Assembly: GCA_018882725.1 (NCBI GenBank)
Contig: VERK01000087.1
Location: 1-8,515 of the forward strand
Reading direction: 5' to 3'
From: Actinomycetota bacterium
GTDB taxonomy: Bacteria; Actinomycetota; Acidimicrobiia; Acidimicrobiales; Ilumatobacteraceae
DNA: 8,515 nt
The notes under the pieces were generated by a model. It ran no database searches. It worked only from the letters and a program-made list of their open reading frames with translations, and was not told the DNA's origin. This document shows positions 1-6,149 of the stretch, in pieces (within the stretch, counting starts at the first letter, position 1; the number at the start of each line of letters is the position of its first letter). The position numbers were made by a program, and so were the translations under genes.

Positions 1-11
1 GAATAGGACCG

Positions 12-893
12 ATGTCGTCGGGTCGCAGTTCGCTGGTCGTCCCGGCCGTTGCCTCGGTGTGGCTCATCTGGGGCTCCACTTACCTGGGTATCGAAATCGG
101 CCTCGAGACTCTGCCGCCGTTCTTCATGCAGGGATCGCGATTCGTTCTGGCTTCGGTCCTCGTGCTGGCCTGGCTGAAGTGGCGTGGCACGCCGTGGCCG
201 ACCTGGCGTCAGACGCGCAACGCATCGGTCATCGGCGTCATGCTGCTCATCGGCGGTCTCGGACTCGTGACGCTGGCAGAGGACCGCGGGGTCGACACCG
301 GCCTAGTGGCCACGATCATCGCAATTCAGCCGATGCTCATGTCGCTGTGGGGTGGGTTGTGGCGTCAGTGGCCACGCCGTTGGGAGTGGATCGGCATGGT
401 GATCGGTCTGGGTGGCGTGGTGATCCTCGTGGCCGACAACGGGTTGAGCGGTTCATGGGGTGGGGTCGCGCTCGTTTTCGTCGCCTCGTTCAACTGGAGC
501 CTCGGCTCGGCCATCAGTCGTCGTATCGACATGCCGAGCGGCGTGATGACCACGGGTATCGAAATGGCCGCTGCTGCAGTGGGGTACTTGCTCATCTCAC
601 TGGCCCGTCAGGAGCACGTCGCCGTGCCGAGTCTGCGCAGTTCGCTGGCTGTTCTCTACCTGGTGACATTCGGTTCGATCATCGCCTTCACCGCGTTCAC
701 GTTCCTGATCTCGACTGTTCGGCCACCGTTGGCCATGAGCTACGCGTACGTGAATCCACTCATCGCGGTGGTGCTCGGCGTCCTGTTCGCGGATGAATCG
801 GTGTCGGCCAACATGGCGATTGCGCTCCCGGTGATCTTGGTCGGGGTTGCGATCGTCACCAACGCTTCTCGATCGGTACAGTCGGACACGTGA
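12..893 (+). CDS. EamA-family (DMT superfamily) membrane transporter
   Basis: A 293-aa integral membrane protein made of about ten hydrophobic segments in two repeated EamA halves (roughly residues 8-140 and 150-283). The N-terminal WLIWGSTYLGI stretch and the later FTAFTFLI and YAYVNPLIAVVLG stretches are typical of the drug/metabolite transporter superfamily, and the length is normal for two EamA domains. Members export amino acids, metabolites or drugs across the cytoplasmic membrane; the substrate cannot be told here. The ATG at 12 follows a weak AGGA at 5-8 with only 3 nt between, so the start is plausible but near the window edge. The stop codon overlaps the GTG start of the next gene in a GTGA quadruplet, suggesting translational coupling with the thioredoxin-like gene. 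Confidence 0.9.
   Translation: MSSGRSSLVVPAVASVWLIWGSTYLGIEIGLETLPPFFMQGSRFVLASVLVLAWLKWRGTPWPTWRQTRNASVIGVMLLIGGLGLVTLAEDRGVDTGLVATIIAIQPMLMSLWGGLWRQWPRRWEWIGMVIGLGGVVILVADNGLSGSWGGVALVFVASFNWSLGSAISRRIDMPSGVMTTGIEMAAAAVGYLLISLARQEHVAVPSLRSSLAVLYLVTFGSIIAFTAFTFLISTVRPPLAMSYAYVNPLIAVVLGVLFADESVSANMAIALPVILVGVAIVTNASRSVQSDT
877..882 (+). promoter_or_regulatory. Candidate -10 box of a leaderless promoter for the selenoprotein gene
   Basis: TACAGT lies 7 nt before the GTG at 890, inside the end of the EamA gene. This is the same TAnnnT-to-start spacing seen before the genes at 1423, 3551 and 7773 (minus). No Shine-Dalgarno sequence precedes the GTG, which fits a leaderless transcript. No convincing -35 box is visible. 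A chance match is possible. Confidence 0.45.
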
Positions 894-1408
894 AGCGTCT
901 CGCGGTTCTGGCATGTCTCGCCATGGTGACGATGGCGTGTGGCAACGAGAGTGCCGACGCGCCGGCGGCTGCCGTCGAACCGACAACCGCTCAATCAGCC
1001 TCCGCCGATTCGACTGCGCCCGCGACGACTCCCATCGCTCCGGTGGGCCTCGTGTCGCGAGACGACGTGGTCATCTCGGCGCCCACGGTTCTGTGGTTCT
1101 GGGCGCCCGGTTGAGGCAGTTGCAACGCTGAAGCGCCCTCGGTCGAGGCCGCATTCCAACAGTACGGATCACAGGTCCAGTTCGTCGGTGTGGCCTGGGC
1201 CGGGTCCACCGAGTCGATGCTCGATTTCATCGATCGCCACGACCTGACGTTCGCGAACATCGAGGACAGCGACGGGCAGGTGTTCGGTGAGTACGGAGTT
1301 CCGTATCAGCCGGCGTGGGTGTTCCTCGCGGCCGACGGCACGCTCACCCGAGTTCAGGGATCACTCGACGGCGGTCGCCTGGCTGAATACATCGCCGAGA
1401 TCATCTGA
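890..1408 (+). CDS. Selenocysteine-containing secreted thioredoxin-fold protein (TlpA/DsbE/MPT53-like), TGA 1112-1114 read as Sec
   Basis: Read through the in-frame TGA, the frame gives a 172-aa protein. Residues 1-17 form a signal peptide (MKR, hydrophobic core, then TMAC); Cys17 may be a lipoprotein cysteine, though Thr at -3 is off consensus. Residues 18-60 are an Ala/Thr/Ser/Pro-rich linker. The thioredoxin domain follows: VLWFWAPG, Sec75-Gly-Ser-Cys78, NAEAPSVEAAF, FVGVAW, FANIEDSDG, and VPYQPAWVF with the probable cis-proline Pro141. From memory the closest known protein is mycobacterial MPT53/DsbE, which has FWTPTCPFCNAEAPS and VPWQPAFVF at the matching places, so the TGA replaces the first active-site cysteine exactly. 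The role would be thiol-disulfide or other redox exchange outside the membrane. The gene overlaps the EamA gene by 4 nt and ends in another TGA. A nonsense mutation or sequencing error (TGC to TGA) is the main alternative, but both sides remain conserved and a SECIS-like hairpin follows. Confidence 0.85.
1112..1114 (+). other. In-frame TGA, predicted selenocysteine codon (Sec75)
   Basis: The TGA falls between the codons for WFWAPG and GSCNAEAP, giving U-x-x-C in place of C-x-x-C. The frame stays open for another 97 codons and stays homologous to thioredoxin-like proteins throughout. The next possible start in frame (GTG at 1190) would leave out the active site, so translation of the downstream part alone would make no sense. 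Standard annotation would stop the protein here. Confidence 0.85.
1133..1152 (+). promoter_or_regulatory. Candidate bacterial SECIS element (hairpin in the mRNA)
   Basis: CCTC (1137-1140) pairs with GAGG (1145-1148) around the loop GGTC (1141-1144). After a C-C mismatch (1136/1149) the stem continues with GCG (1133-1135) against CGC (1150-1152). The loop begins 26 nt after the TGA, within the roughly 16-37 nt range accepted for bacterial SECIS elements, and GGUC resembles the AGGUCU loop of E. coli fdhF. In bacteria the element lies in the coding region and binds SelB with Sec-tRNA. The fold was drawn by hand, with no energy computed. Confidence 0.65.
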
Positions 1409-1409
1409 C

Positions 1410-1415
1410 TAACCT
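1410..1415 (+). promoter_or_regulatory. Candidate -10 box of a leaderless promoter for the Rieske oxygenase gene
   Basis: TAACCT stands 7 nt before the ATG at 1423, in the 14-nt gap after the selenoprotein gene. There is no Shine-Dalgarno sequence, so the transcript would begin at or near the start codon. No clear -35 box is visible. Confidence 0.5.
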
Positions 1416-1422
1416 CCGATCC

Positions 1423-2580
1423 ATGGGGGAGACACCGGTGCACGTTCCGACTCGTGGATCGTTGCCGGCTCGCGTGGGCGCCGGTGTCCAGTCGGTTCCC
1501 GATCATGGCCCGTCGGTGATGGACGCCTCGGTGTATCGCGATCCGGTTCGTTTCGAACTCGAACGCACCAAGGTGCTCACGTCCCACTGGTTGTTGGCCG
1601 GTCGATCCGAACAGGTCCGCGAACCGGGCGACTGGCTCACCTACGAAGGTCACGGAGAATCCATCGTGATCACCCGGCAACCCGATGGTGCACTCGCGGC
1701 GTTCCACAACGTGTGTCAGCACCGCGGACCAGCGTTCGTGACGGCGATGACCGGCTGTGCGGCACGACGTTTCACGTGTCCGTACCACGGATGGGTGTAC
1801 GACACGACGGGGCGTGTGGTCGGGGTGCCCGAACGCGAAGATTTCGATCCCGCTCATCTCGACGGTCTGCGTGCACCGGCCGTGGCGGCTGACGAGTGGG
1901 GCGGCTGGGTCTGGATCAATCTGGCCGGACCGGAGGCGGCGACTCCGTTGCTCGATGCCATCGGCGCCGACATTGTGAGCGACCTCGGCGCGTTCCGCAT
2001 GGAAGACATGGTCCTGCACGAAGTGCTCGAGTTCGACGTGCCGGTGAACTACAAAGCCGTCGTCGACGGATTCAACGAGATCTACCACGTGACCGAGTTG
2101 CATCACGTTCCGCCGGAATTCACCAAAGCCGCTCGCTGTGCGTCGTTCCACATCGTGGGCGACAACTACATGTGCTTCGTACCCAAGCCCGAGCATCTGG
2201 CCGAACTCGAGTCGGTCGACTACGACCATCATCAGTACGCCATTTGCCATTACGTGGTGTTCCCGAACACGGTTTTCAACTGCAACCCCGAGCACATCCA
2301 GGTGTTCCAGCCAATTCCGATCAGTGTCGACCGCACGCGTTTTCTCTGCTGGGAGATCGTGTATCCGGGCGACCAGAACGATCCGCAGTATGCGAAGTAC
2401 TGGAAGAAGACCATGCTCCACTGGGCCGGTTTGAAGCATGTGGTGGGGGAGGACATCGGCATTTACGAGCAGATGGCCCGCACCAAGAATTCGAGTGGGT
2501 TCACGCAACAGGTGCTCTCCGAGCGCGAATGCAAGATCGCGCACTATCACGAGAACATGGATCGCAAGATCCGAATCTGA
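1423..2580 (+). CDS. Rieske non-haem iron oxygenase, alpha (catalytic) subunit
   Basis: A 385-aa protein of the aromatic-ring-hydroxylating oxygenase alpha family. The N-terminal Rieske domain (about residues 55-165) carries the [2Fe-2S] ligands Cys98-x-His100 and Cys119-x2-His122 (CQH and CPYHGW). The catalytic domain has the mononuclear iron motif NEIYHVTELHH with His222 and His227, and Asp344 in GEDIGIYEQM as the probable third ligand. The residue that normally bridges the Rieske centre of one subunit to the iron of its neighbour is Asp in most members; here it is Glu219, as recalled for the carnitine oxygenase CntA. The enzyme needs a reductase partner, and none is encoded in this window. 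Members hydroxylate, demethylate or cleave C-N bonds; the substrate is unknown. It starts 14 nt after the selenoprotein gene but probably has its own leaderless promoter. Confidence 0.93.
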   Translation: MGETPVHVPTRGSLPARVGAGVQSVPDHGPSVMDASVYRDPVRFELERTKVLTSHWLLAGRSEQVREPGDWLTYEGHGESIVITRQPDGALAAFHNVCQHRGPAFVTAMTGCAARRFTCPYHGWVYDTTGRVVGVPEREDFDPAHLDGLRAPAVAADEWGGWVWINLAGPEAATPLLDAIGADIVSDLGAFRMEDMVLHEVLEFDVPVNYKAVVDGFNEIYHVTELHHVPPEFTKAARCASFHIVGDNYMCFVPKPEHLAELESVDYDHHQYAICHYVVFPNTVFNCNPEHIQVFQPIPISVDRTRFLCWEIVYPGDQNDPQYAKYWKKTMLHWAGLKHVVGEDIGIYEQMARTKNSSGFTQQVLSERECKIAHYHENMDRKIRI

Positions 2581-2645
2581 CCTGCTCACACAGCTTTTTC
2601 GGAGTTTTTCTCAAGGCCTGAACCGGGGCGTTCGATACCCATCCC

Positions 2646-3512
2646 GTGAAACGGATGGCCACGATCGTCGTCGGAGCGGTGCTCGCTCTGGGCGTGTTCG
2701 CATCGCCGGCCTCGGCCAACTCGAACAAACCCACGGTGGGCTACGTCGTGAAGGCGGGTGACTCGCTCAGTCGAATCGCGTCGAAGGCCGGTGTGTCGCT
2801 CGATGCTCTGCTGGCCGTGAATGGCTTCAAGCGCACGACCGTGATTCTCCCCGGCCAGACGATCGCCCTCCCGGGTGCCTCGAAGACCGTGACCGTGCAG
2901 TCCGTGGCTGTGCGGTCCGGTGCCATCGGTGGCTCGTACACGGTTGTGGCGGGTGACTCGCTCAGCCGTATCGCGTCGAAGGCCGGTGTGTCGCTCGATG
3001 CACTTTTGGCCGCGAACGGCTTCCAGCGCACTTCGGTGATCGTCCCCGGACAGAGCATCGCACTGCCGGCCGGGGCGTCAATGGCGCCGGCTCCGGTCGC
3101 GGAGACGTCGGTGGCCTCAGTGGCAGCCAAGCCGTCCCGTGTCGATCGGGTCGTCGAGTTCGCCCGCGCCCAGGTGGGTAAGCCCTATCAGTTCGGGTCG
3201 GCTGGCCCCGACGCGTACGACTGCTCGGGTCTCGTGCGTGCCGCTTTCAAGCAGATCGGCATCGACCTTCCGCATCAGAGCCTCCTCCAGTCCCAGCGCG
3301 GTGTCGGGGTCGACTGGATCAACGATGAGATTCGCGCTGGAGATCTCGTGTTCACCTTCTCGTCGCGGAATCCCACCCAGATCAGCCACGTGGGAATCGC
3401 GATCAGCGCGACCGAGTGGATCGAAGCTCCCTTCACTGGAGCAGCCGTGCGTGTCACTCGTCTACCGAGCGATTCACGCATCCAGGCCGTGCAGCGCATC
3501 CTCAACGACTGA
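2646..3512 (+). CDS. Secreted peptidoglycan hydrolase: two LysM repeats plus NlpC/P60 domain
   Basis: A 288-aa exported protein. Residues 1-24 are a signal peptide (MKRM, hydrophobic core, cut after ASA). Two LysM peptidoglycan-binding repeats follow at about 33-76 and 98-141 (AGDSLSRIASKAGVSLDALL in both), then an Ala/Pro-rich linker, then an NlpC/P60 endopeptidase domain from about 165. Catalytic residues are Cys193 in YDCSGL and His248 in SHVGI; Glu260 in WIEAP takes the third position, as in mycobacterial RipA, where Enterobacterial Spr has His. The likely reaction is cleavage of the D-Glu to diamino-acid bond in stem peptides during cell-wall remodelling. The GTG at 2646 is preferred because it supplies the positive signal-peptide end; an ATG at 2655 is an alternative. 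The 65-nt gap before it has no clear hairpin; GATACC at 2634-2639 sits where a leaderless -10 box would be but fits TAnnnT poorly. Confidence 0.93.
   Translation: MKRMATIVVGAVLALGVFASPASANSNKPTVGYVVKAGDSLSRIASKAGVSLDALLAVNGFKRTTVILPGQTIALPGASKTVTVQSVAVRSGAIGGSYTVVAGDSLSRIASKAGVSLDALLAANGFQRTSVIVPGQSIALPAGASMAPAPVAETSVASVAAKPSRVDRVVEFARAQVGKPYQFGSAGPDAYDCSGLVRAAFKQIGIDLPHQSLLQSQRGVGVDWINDEIRAGDLVFTFSSRNPTQISHVGIAISATEWIEAPFTGAAVRVTRLPSDSRIQAVQRILND
2753..2806 (+). repeat. Direct repeat, first LysM copy (partner 2948-3001)
   Basis: This 54-nt stretch recurs 195 nt downstream at 2948-3001 with only two mismatches, both synonymous (AGT CGA against AGC CGT). It encodes the core of each LysM repeat. 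The near identity at DNA level suggests a recent duplication or gene conversion within the gene. Confidence 0.9.
2948..3001 (+). repeat. Direct repeat, second LysM copy (partner 2753-2806)
   Basis: This is the second copy of the 54-nt LysM-coding repeat, in the same frame and 65 codons after the first. Sequence on either side of the repeat diverges more. Confidence 0.9.
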
Positions 3513-3538
3513 CCGATCAGGTCCATTGCTGGGTCTCC

Positions 3539-3544
3539 TAGGCT
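3539..3544 (+). promoter_or_regulatory. Candidate -10 box of a leaderless promoter for the crotonase gene
   Basis: TAGGCT ends 6 nt before the ATG at 3551, in the 38-nt gap after the NlpC/P60 gene. There is no Shine-Dalgarno sequence. The arrangement matches that before the genes at 1423 and 7773 (minus). Confidence 0.5.
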
Positions 3545-3550
3545 TCGGCG

Positions 3551-4321
3551 ATGAGCTTCACGAATCTGCGTCTCGACGTCGACGGGCGCATTGCGCGCCT
3601 CACGTTCGCCCGACCTCGTCGACTCAACGCCCTGTCAAAGGACTTACTTCGCGAAGTCGTGAGCGCATGTGACGAGGTGAATCGACAACAGGACGTTCGT
3701 GTCATGGTGGTGAGCGGGGAAGGTACCTCGTTCTCGGCTGGATTCGATTTGAGTGACTTCGCATCGAGTGACGCGAGCCCGCGCGAGAGCGCCGATCTCG
3801 GTCGGCTGGCCACCGAGGCTCTGACGAACGTGAGGCCACTCACGATTGCCGCCATCGCGGGCAACTGCGTCGGCGGCGGATTGGTCCTGGCCGCCGCGTG
3901 CGACTTGCGCGTGGCGGCGAGCGATGTTCGCTTCTCGATTCCGGAAGTCGATCTCGGAATCCCCCTCGCGTGGGGAGGCATTCCGCGGCTGGTGCGCGAG
4001 ATCGGCCCGGCTCTCACCAAAGAACTCGTCCTGACCTGTCGGCCGTTCGGCGCCGACGAGGCCAAGACCATCGGATTCCTGAACGAAGTGGTTGCACCCG
4101 ATCGCGTGATCGACCGTGCGAACGAACTGGCTCGATCACTGTCCGACAAACCGCAGTACGCCCTCACCGTCACCAAGCAGCAGGTCAACGTGGTGATGGA
4201 AGAGATCGCCGGAACCGGTCGGAACACCACCGATGCCGAGGTGCTGGTGTTCGCCATGCACGACCCCGAGAGCCGTGAGGCGAGTCGCCGGTACCTGGAG
4301 GCGCGCGCTCGGCCCCGGTGA
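3551..4321 (+). CDS. Enoyl-CoA hydratase/isomerase (crotonase) family protein
   Basis: A 256-aa protein of normal crotonase length. It shows the CoA-binding and oxyanion-hole segments SFSAGFDLSDF (Ala63) and AGNCVGGGLVLAAACDLRVA (Gly109), followed by FSIPEVDLGIPLAWGG and the typical LVLTCRPFGADEAKTIGFLNEVV stretch near residues 159-181. Compared with rat enoyl-CoA hydratase, the second catalytic glutamate is kept (Glu132, equivalent to Glu164) but the first is replaced by Val112 (equivalent to Glu144). A classic hydratase needs both, so an isomerase or another CoA-thioester reaction is more likely; the substrate is unknown. The ATG at 3551 is supported by the leaderless promoter candidate just upstream. 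It is in the cytoplasm and has no obvious fatty-acid oxidation partner next to it. Confidence 0.92.
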   Translation: MSFTNLRLDVDGRIARLTFARPRRLNALSKDLLREVVSACDEVNRQQDVRVMVVSGEGTSFSAGFDLSDFASSDASPRESADLGRLATEALTNVRPLTIAAIAGNCVGGGLVLAAACDLRVAASDVRFSIPEVDLGIPLAWGGIPRLVREIGPALTKELVLTCRPFGADEAKTIGFLNEVVAPDRVIDRANELARSLSDKPQYALTVTKQQVNVVMEEIAGTGRNTTDAEVLVFAMHDPESREASRRYLEARARPR

Positions 4322-4327
4322 GTGGTG

Positions 4328-4358
4328 CCTCAACCCCTAATGTGACGGCGGGGTGAGG
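4328..4358 (+). terminator. Inverted repeat after the crotonase gene (possible terminator or operator)
   Basis: CCTCA-A-CCCC (4328-4337) pairs with GGGGTGAGG (4350-4358) to give 9 base pairs with one bulged A (4333) and a 12-nt loop. It begins 7 nt after the crotonase stop codon. No T-run follows, so if it ends transcription it is not of the classic intrinsic type. Because a -10-like TAATGT sits in the loop, it could instead be a protein-binding site that controls the amidohydrolase gene. Confidence 0.4.
4338..4343 (+). promoter_or_regulatory. Possible -10 box for the amidohydrolase/NTF2-like operon
   Basis: TAATGT resembles TATAAT and lies 44 nt before the GTG at 4388, which leaves room for a leader that contains the Shine-Dalgarno sequence. 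No -35 box stands out. It lies in the loop of the inverted repeat 4328-4358. Confidence 0.3.
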
Positions 4359-4374
4359 TGTCGAGGGGCGCCTG

Positions 4375-4381
4375 AAGGGGG
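4375..4381 (+). promoter_or_regulatory. Ribosome binding site deciding the GTG start at 4388
   Basis: AAGGGGG lies 6 nt before the GTG at 4388. This strong site fixes a non-ATG start, and the resulting N-terminus (MFDYVVKGGTIVDGT) aligns with the paralogue at 7824. Confidence 0.75.
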
Positions 4382-4387
4382 ACAACC

Positions 4388-6148
4388 GTGTTCGATTACG
4401 TGGTCAAAGGCGGAACGATCGTCGACGGGACCGACTCGGCCCCGCGCGCGGGCGATGTCGCGGTGAAAGACGGACGCATCGTCGAAGTCGGCGGTTCCAT
4501 CACCGAATCGGCTCGCGAGGTGATCGACGCCGACGGCGCGTTGGTGACGCCGGGTTGGGTCGACGTGCACACTCACTACGACGGTCAGGTCAGTTGGGAC
4601 GACGTGATGGATCCGTCGGCCGGGAATGGCGCGACCACCATCGTGATGGGCAACTGCGGTGTCGGATTCGCACCGGTGCGTCCTGGCAGCGAGAAGGCAC
4701 TCATCGAACTGATGGAAGGTGTCGAGGACATTCCCGGCACCGCGCTGTACGAAGGAATCGAGTGGGGTCGGTGGGAGACGTTCAACGACTACATGGATTA
4801 CATCGGGTCCCGTCGCTACTCGCTCGACATCGGTGCACAAATCGCCCATGGAGCATTGCGCTACTACGTGATGGGTGAGCGGGGTGCGCGCAACGAAGAC
4901 GCGACGGCCGATGATCTCGTGGCCATGTCGAAAATCGTGACCGAGTCGCTGCGCGCCGGAGCCCTAGGGTTCACCACCTCGCGGACCATCGGCCACCGCG
5001 CACTCGACGGATCGCCGGTGCCAGGAACGTTCGCGCCAGCTGAGGAGATTGCCGCTCTCGCCGATGCGATGGCCGCGGCCGGGCGCGGCGTGTTCGAGAT
5101 GATTCCGGCCGGAACCGTGGGCAAGTTGGAAGGGCTCGGCGGTGAACGAACCACTCCACACGACGAACACGCATTGATGGCCGAGTTCTCGCGACGCAGC
5201 GGTCGACCGGTCACGTTCACGCTCGTGCAGTCGCCCGACTATCCGCCCGACACCTGGCGCGAACTCCTCGACGCCACCGTGACGGCGAATCGTTCCGGCG
5301 CTCGCCTCAATCCGCAGGTGTCGTCGCGGCCCATCGGCTTGGTGTCCGGACTCTCGGGCTACCACGCGTTCCTGCGTCGACCCACGTACATGAAGTTGGC
5401 TGCGTTGCCGCTCGATCAACGAGTTCGTGAGATGGCCAAGCCGGAAATCAAAGCGGCGATCTTGTCGGAGTCGGATGTTCCGGTCGAGCGCCCGGGATCG
5501 ATGGCGACCACGTACCGCCTCTTCCAGATGGCGGCACCGTTCTTGTATCCGCTCGGCAACCCGGTCGATTACGAGCCGACGCCCGATCGCATGCTCGGTG
5601 CGTTGGCTACGGCCAAGGGCGAGGACGTGTTGAGCGTTCTGTACGACCACCTCATCAGCGACGGAGGCCATTCGATGTGTGCGCTGATGGGTGGTGCCGA
5701 CGTTCACCAGCGCATGGAAGTGCTGCGCGAGATGCTGGTTCACTCCGAGACCGTCACCGGTTTGTCGGACGCGGGTGCGCACGTGACACTCATCTGTGAC
5801 GCCACCATGCCCACGACACAACTCACGTTCTGGGCCCGTGATCGCCACCAGGGTGAGCGGATTCCGATCGAATTCCTCGTGCACAAGCAGACCGCGCGCA
5901 ATGCCGATCTGTACGGACTGTCCGATCGCGGCCGTTTGGTGCCAGGTCTGCGTGCCGACCTCAACGTGATCGACTTCGAGAACCTCACCGTGGCGCCGCC
6001 GCGCGGTTTCGACGACCTACCCGCTGGTGGTACGCGTCTCATCCAGCCGGTGCGCGGTTATCTCGCCACGATGGTGAACGGGCGCGTGACTCGCCGCAAC
6101 GACGCCGATACCGGAGCGCGTCCCGGCACGCTGGTGAGGGGAATCTGA
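4388..6148 (+). CDS. Amidohydrolase family 3 protein, N-acyl-D-amino-acid deacylase-like
   Basis: A 586-aa metal-dependent hydrolase. It has the amidohydrolase N-terminal strands (VVKGGTIVDGT), metal ligands His61-x-His63 in VDVHTHYDGQ, Cys90 in GNCGVGFAP, which matches the metal-bridging cysteine of D-aminoacylases, and Asp461 in LSDAGAHV as the catalytic aspartate. The C-terminal end (GRLVPGLRADLNVIDF) rebuilds the small beta domain. The Y-x-T-H-x-R metal segment of true D-aminoacylases is not visible; VFEMIPAGT (235-243) occupies that region, so metal binding and substrate probably differ, and 'D-aminoacylase' should be taken as a family label only. It likely removes an acyl or similar group from an amino-acid derivative in the cytoplasm. 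It is separated by a single nucleotide from the next gene, with which it is surely co-transcribed. A paralogue starts at 7824. Confidence 0.9.
   Translation: MFDYVVKGGTIVDGTDSAPRAGDVAVKDGRIVEVGGSITESAREVIDADGALVTPGWVDVHTHYDGQVSWDDVMDPSAGNGATTIVMGNCGVGFAPVRPGSEKALIELMEGVEDIPGTALYEGIEWGRWETFNDYMDYIGSRRYSLDIGAQIAHGALRYYVMGERGARNEDATADDLVAMSKIVTESLRAGALGFTTSRTIGHRALDGSPVPGTFAPAEEIAALADAMAAAGRGVFEMIPAGTVGKLEGLGGERTTPHDEHALMAEFSRRSGRPVTFTLVQSPDYPPDTWRELLDATVTANRSGARLNPQVSSRPIGLVSGLSGYHAFLRRPTYMKLAALPLDQRVREMAKPEIKAAILSESDVPVERPGSMATTYRLFQMAAPFLYPLGNPVDYEPTPDRMLGALATAKGEDVLSVLYDHLISDGGHSMCALMGGADVHQRMEVLREMLVHSETVTGLSDAGAHVTLICDATMPTTQLTFWARDRHQGERIPIEFLVHKQTARNADLYGLSDRGRLVPGLRADLNVIDFENLTVAPPRGFDDLPAGGTRLIQPVRGYLATMVNGRVTRRNDADTGARPGTLVRGI
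6136..6142 (+). promoter_or_regulatory. Ribosome binding site for the GTG start at 6150
   Basis: GAGGGGA at the very end of the amidohydrolase gene lies 7 nt before the GTG at 6150. Together with the 1-nt gap between the genes, it supports coupled translation and the choice of this GTG. Confidence 0.7.
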
Positions 6149-6149
6149 C

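Noticed and set aside
1112..1114. The in-frame TGA as a simple nonsense mutation, pseudogene or sequencing error
   Set aside because: It remains possible, but hitting exactly the Sec-compatible redox position, with undamaged sequence on both sides and a SECIS-like hairpin at the right distance, makes selenocysteine the better explanation.
890..1408. TGA decoded as Trp or another residue through a changed genetic code
   Set aside because: TGA is the normal stop of every complete gene in the window, so it cannot be a sense codon generally.
1354..2589. A 411-aa minus-strand open frame opposite the Rieske oxygenase gene
   Set aside because: It mirrors a clearly conserved plus-strand gene, is rich in His, Arg and Val as antisense frames of GC-rich genes are, and shows no recognisable domain.
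1896..2621. A 241-aa plus-strand frame overlapping the Rieske gene
   Set aside because: It is an Arg-rich shifted frame of the Rieske coding sequence with no homology that I recognise.
2581..2645. Possible terminator in the T-rich stretch after the Rieske gene
   Set aside because: There are two short T-runs but no stem before either, so no intrinsic terminator can be supported.
3511..3523. GACC-GATCA-GGTC hairpin after the NlpC/P60 gene
   Set aside because: The stem is only 4 bp and has no T-run, too weak to call a terminator.
4964..5884. A 306-aa minus-strand open frame inside the amidohydrolase gene
   Set aside because: It lies opposite a gene with clear metal-binding motifs, has no domain of its own and has the His/Arg-rich composition of a shadow frame.
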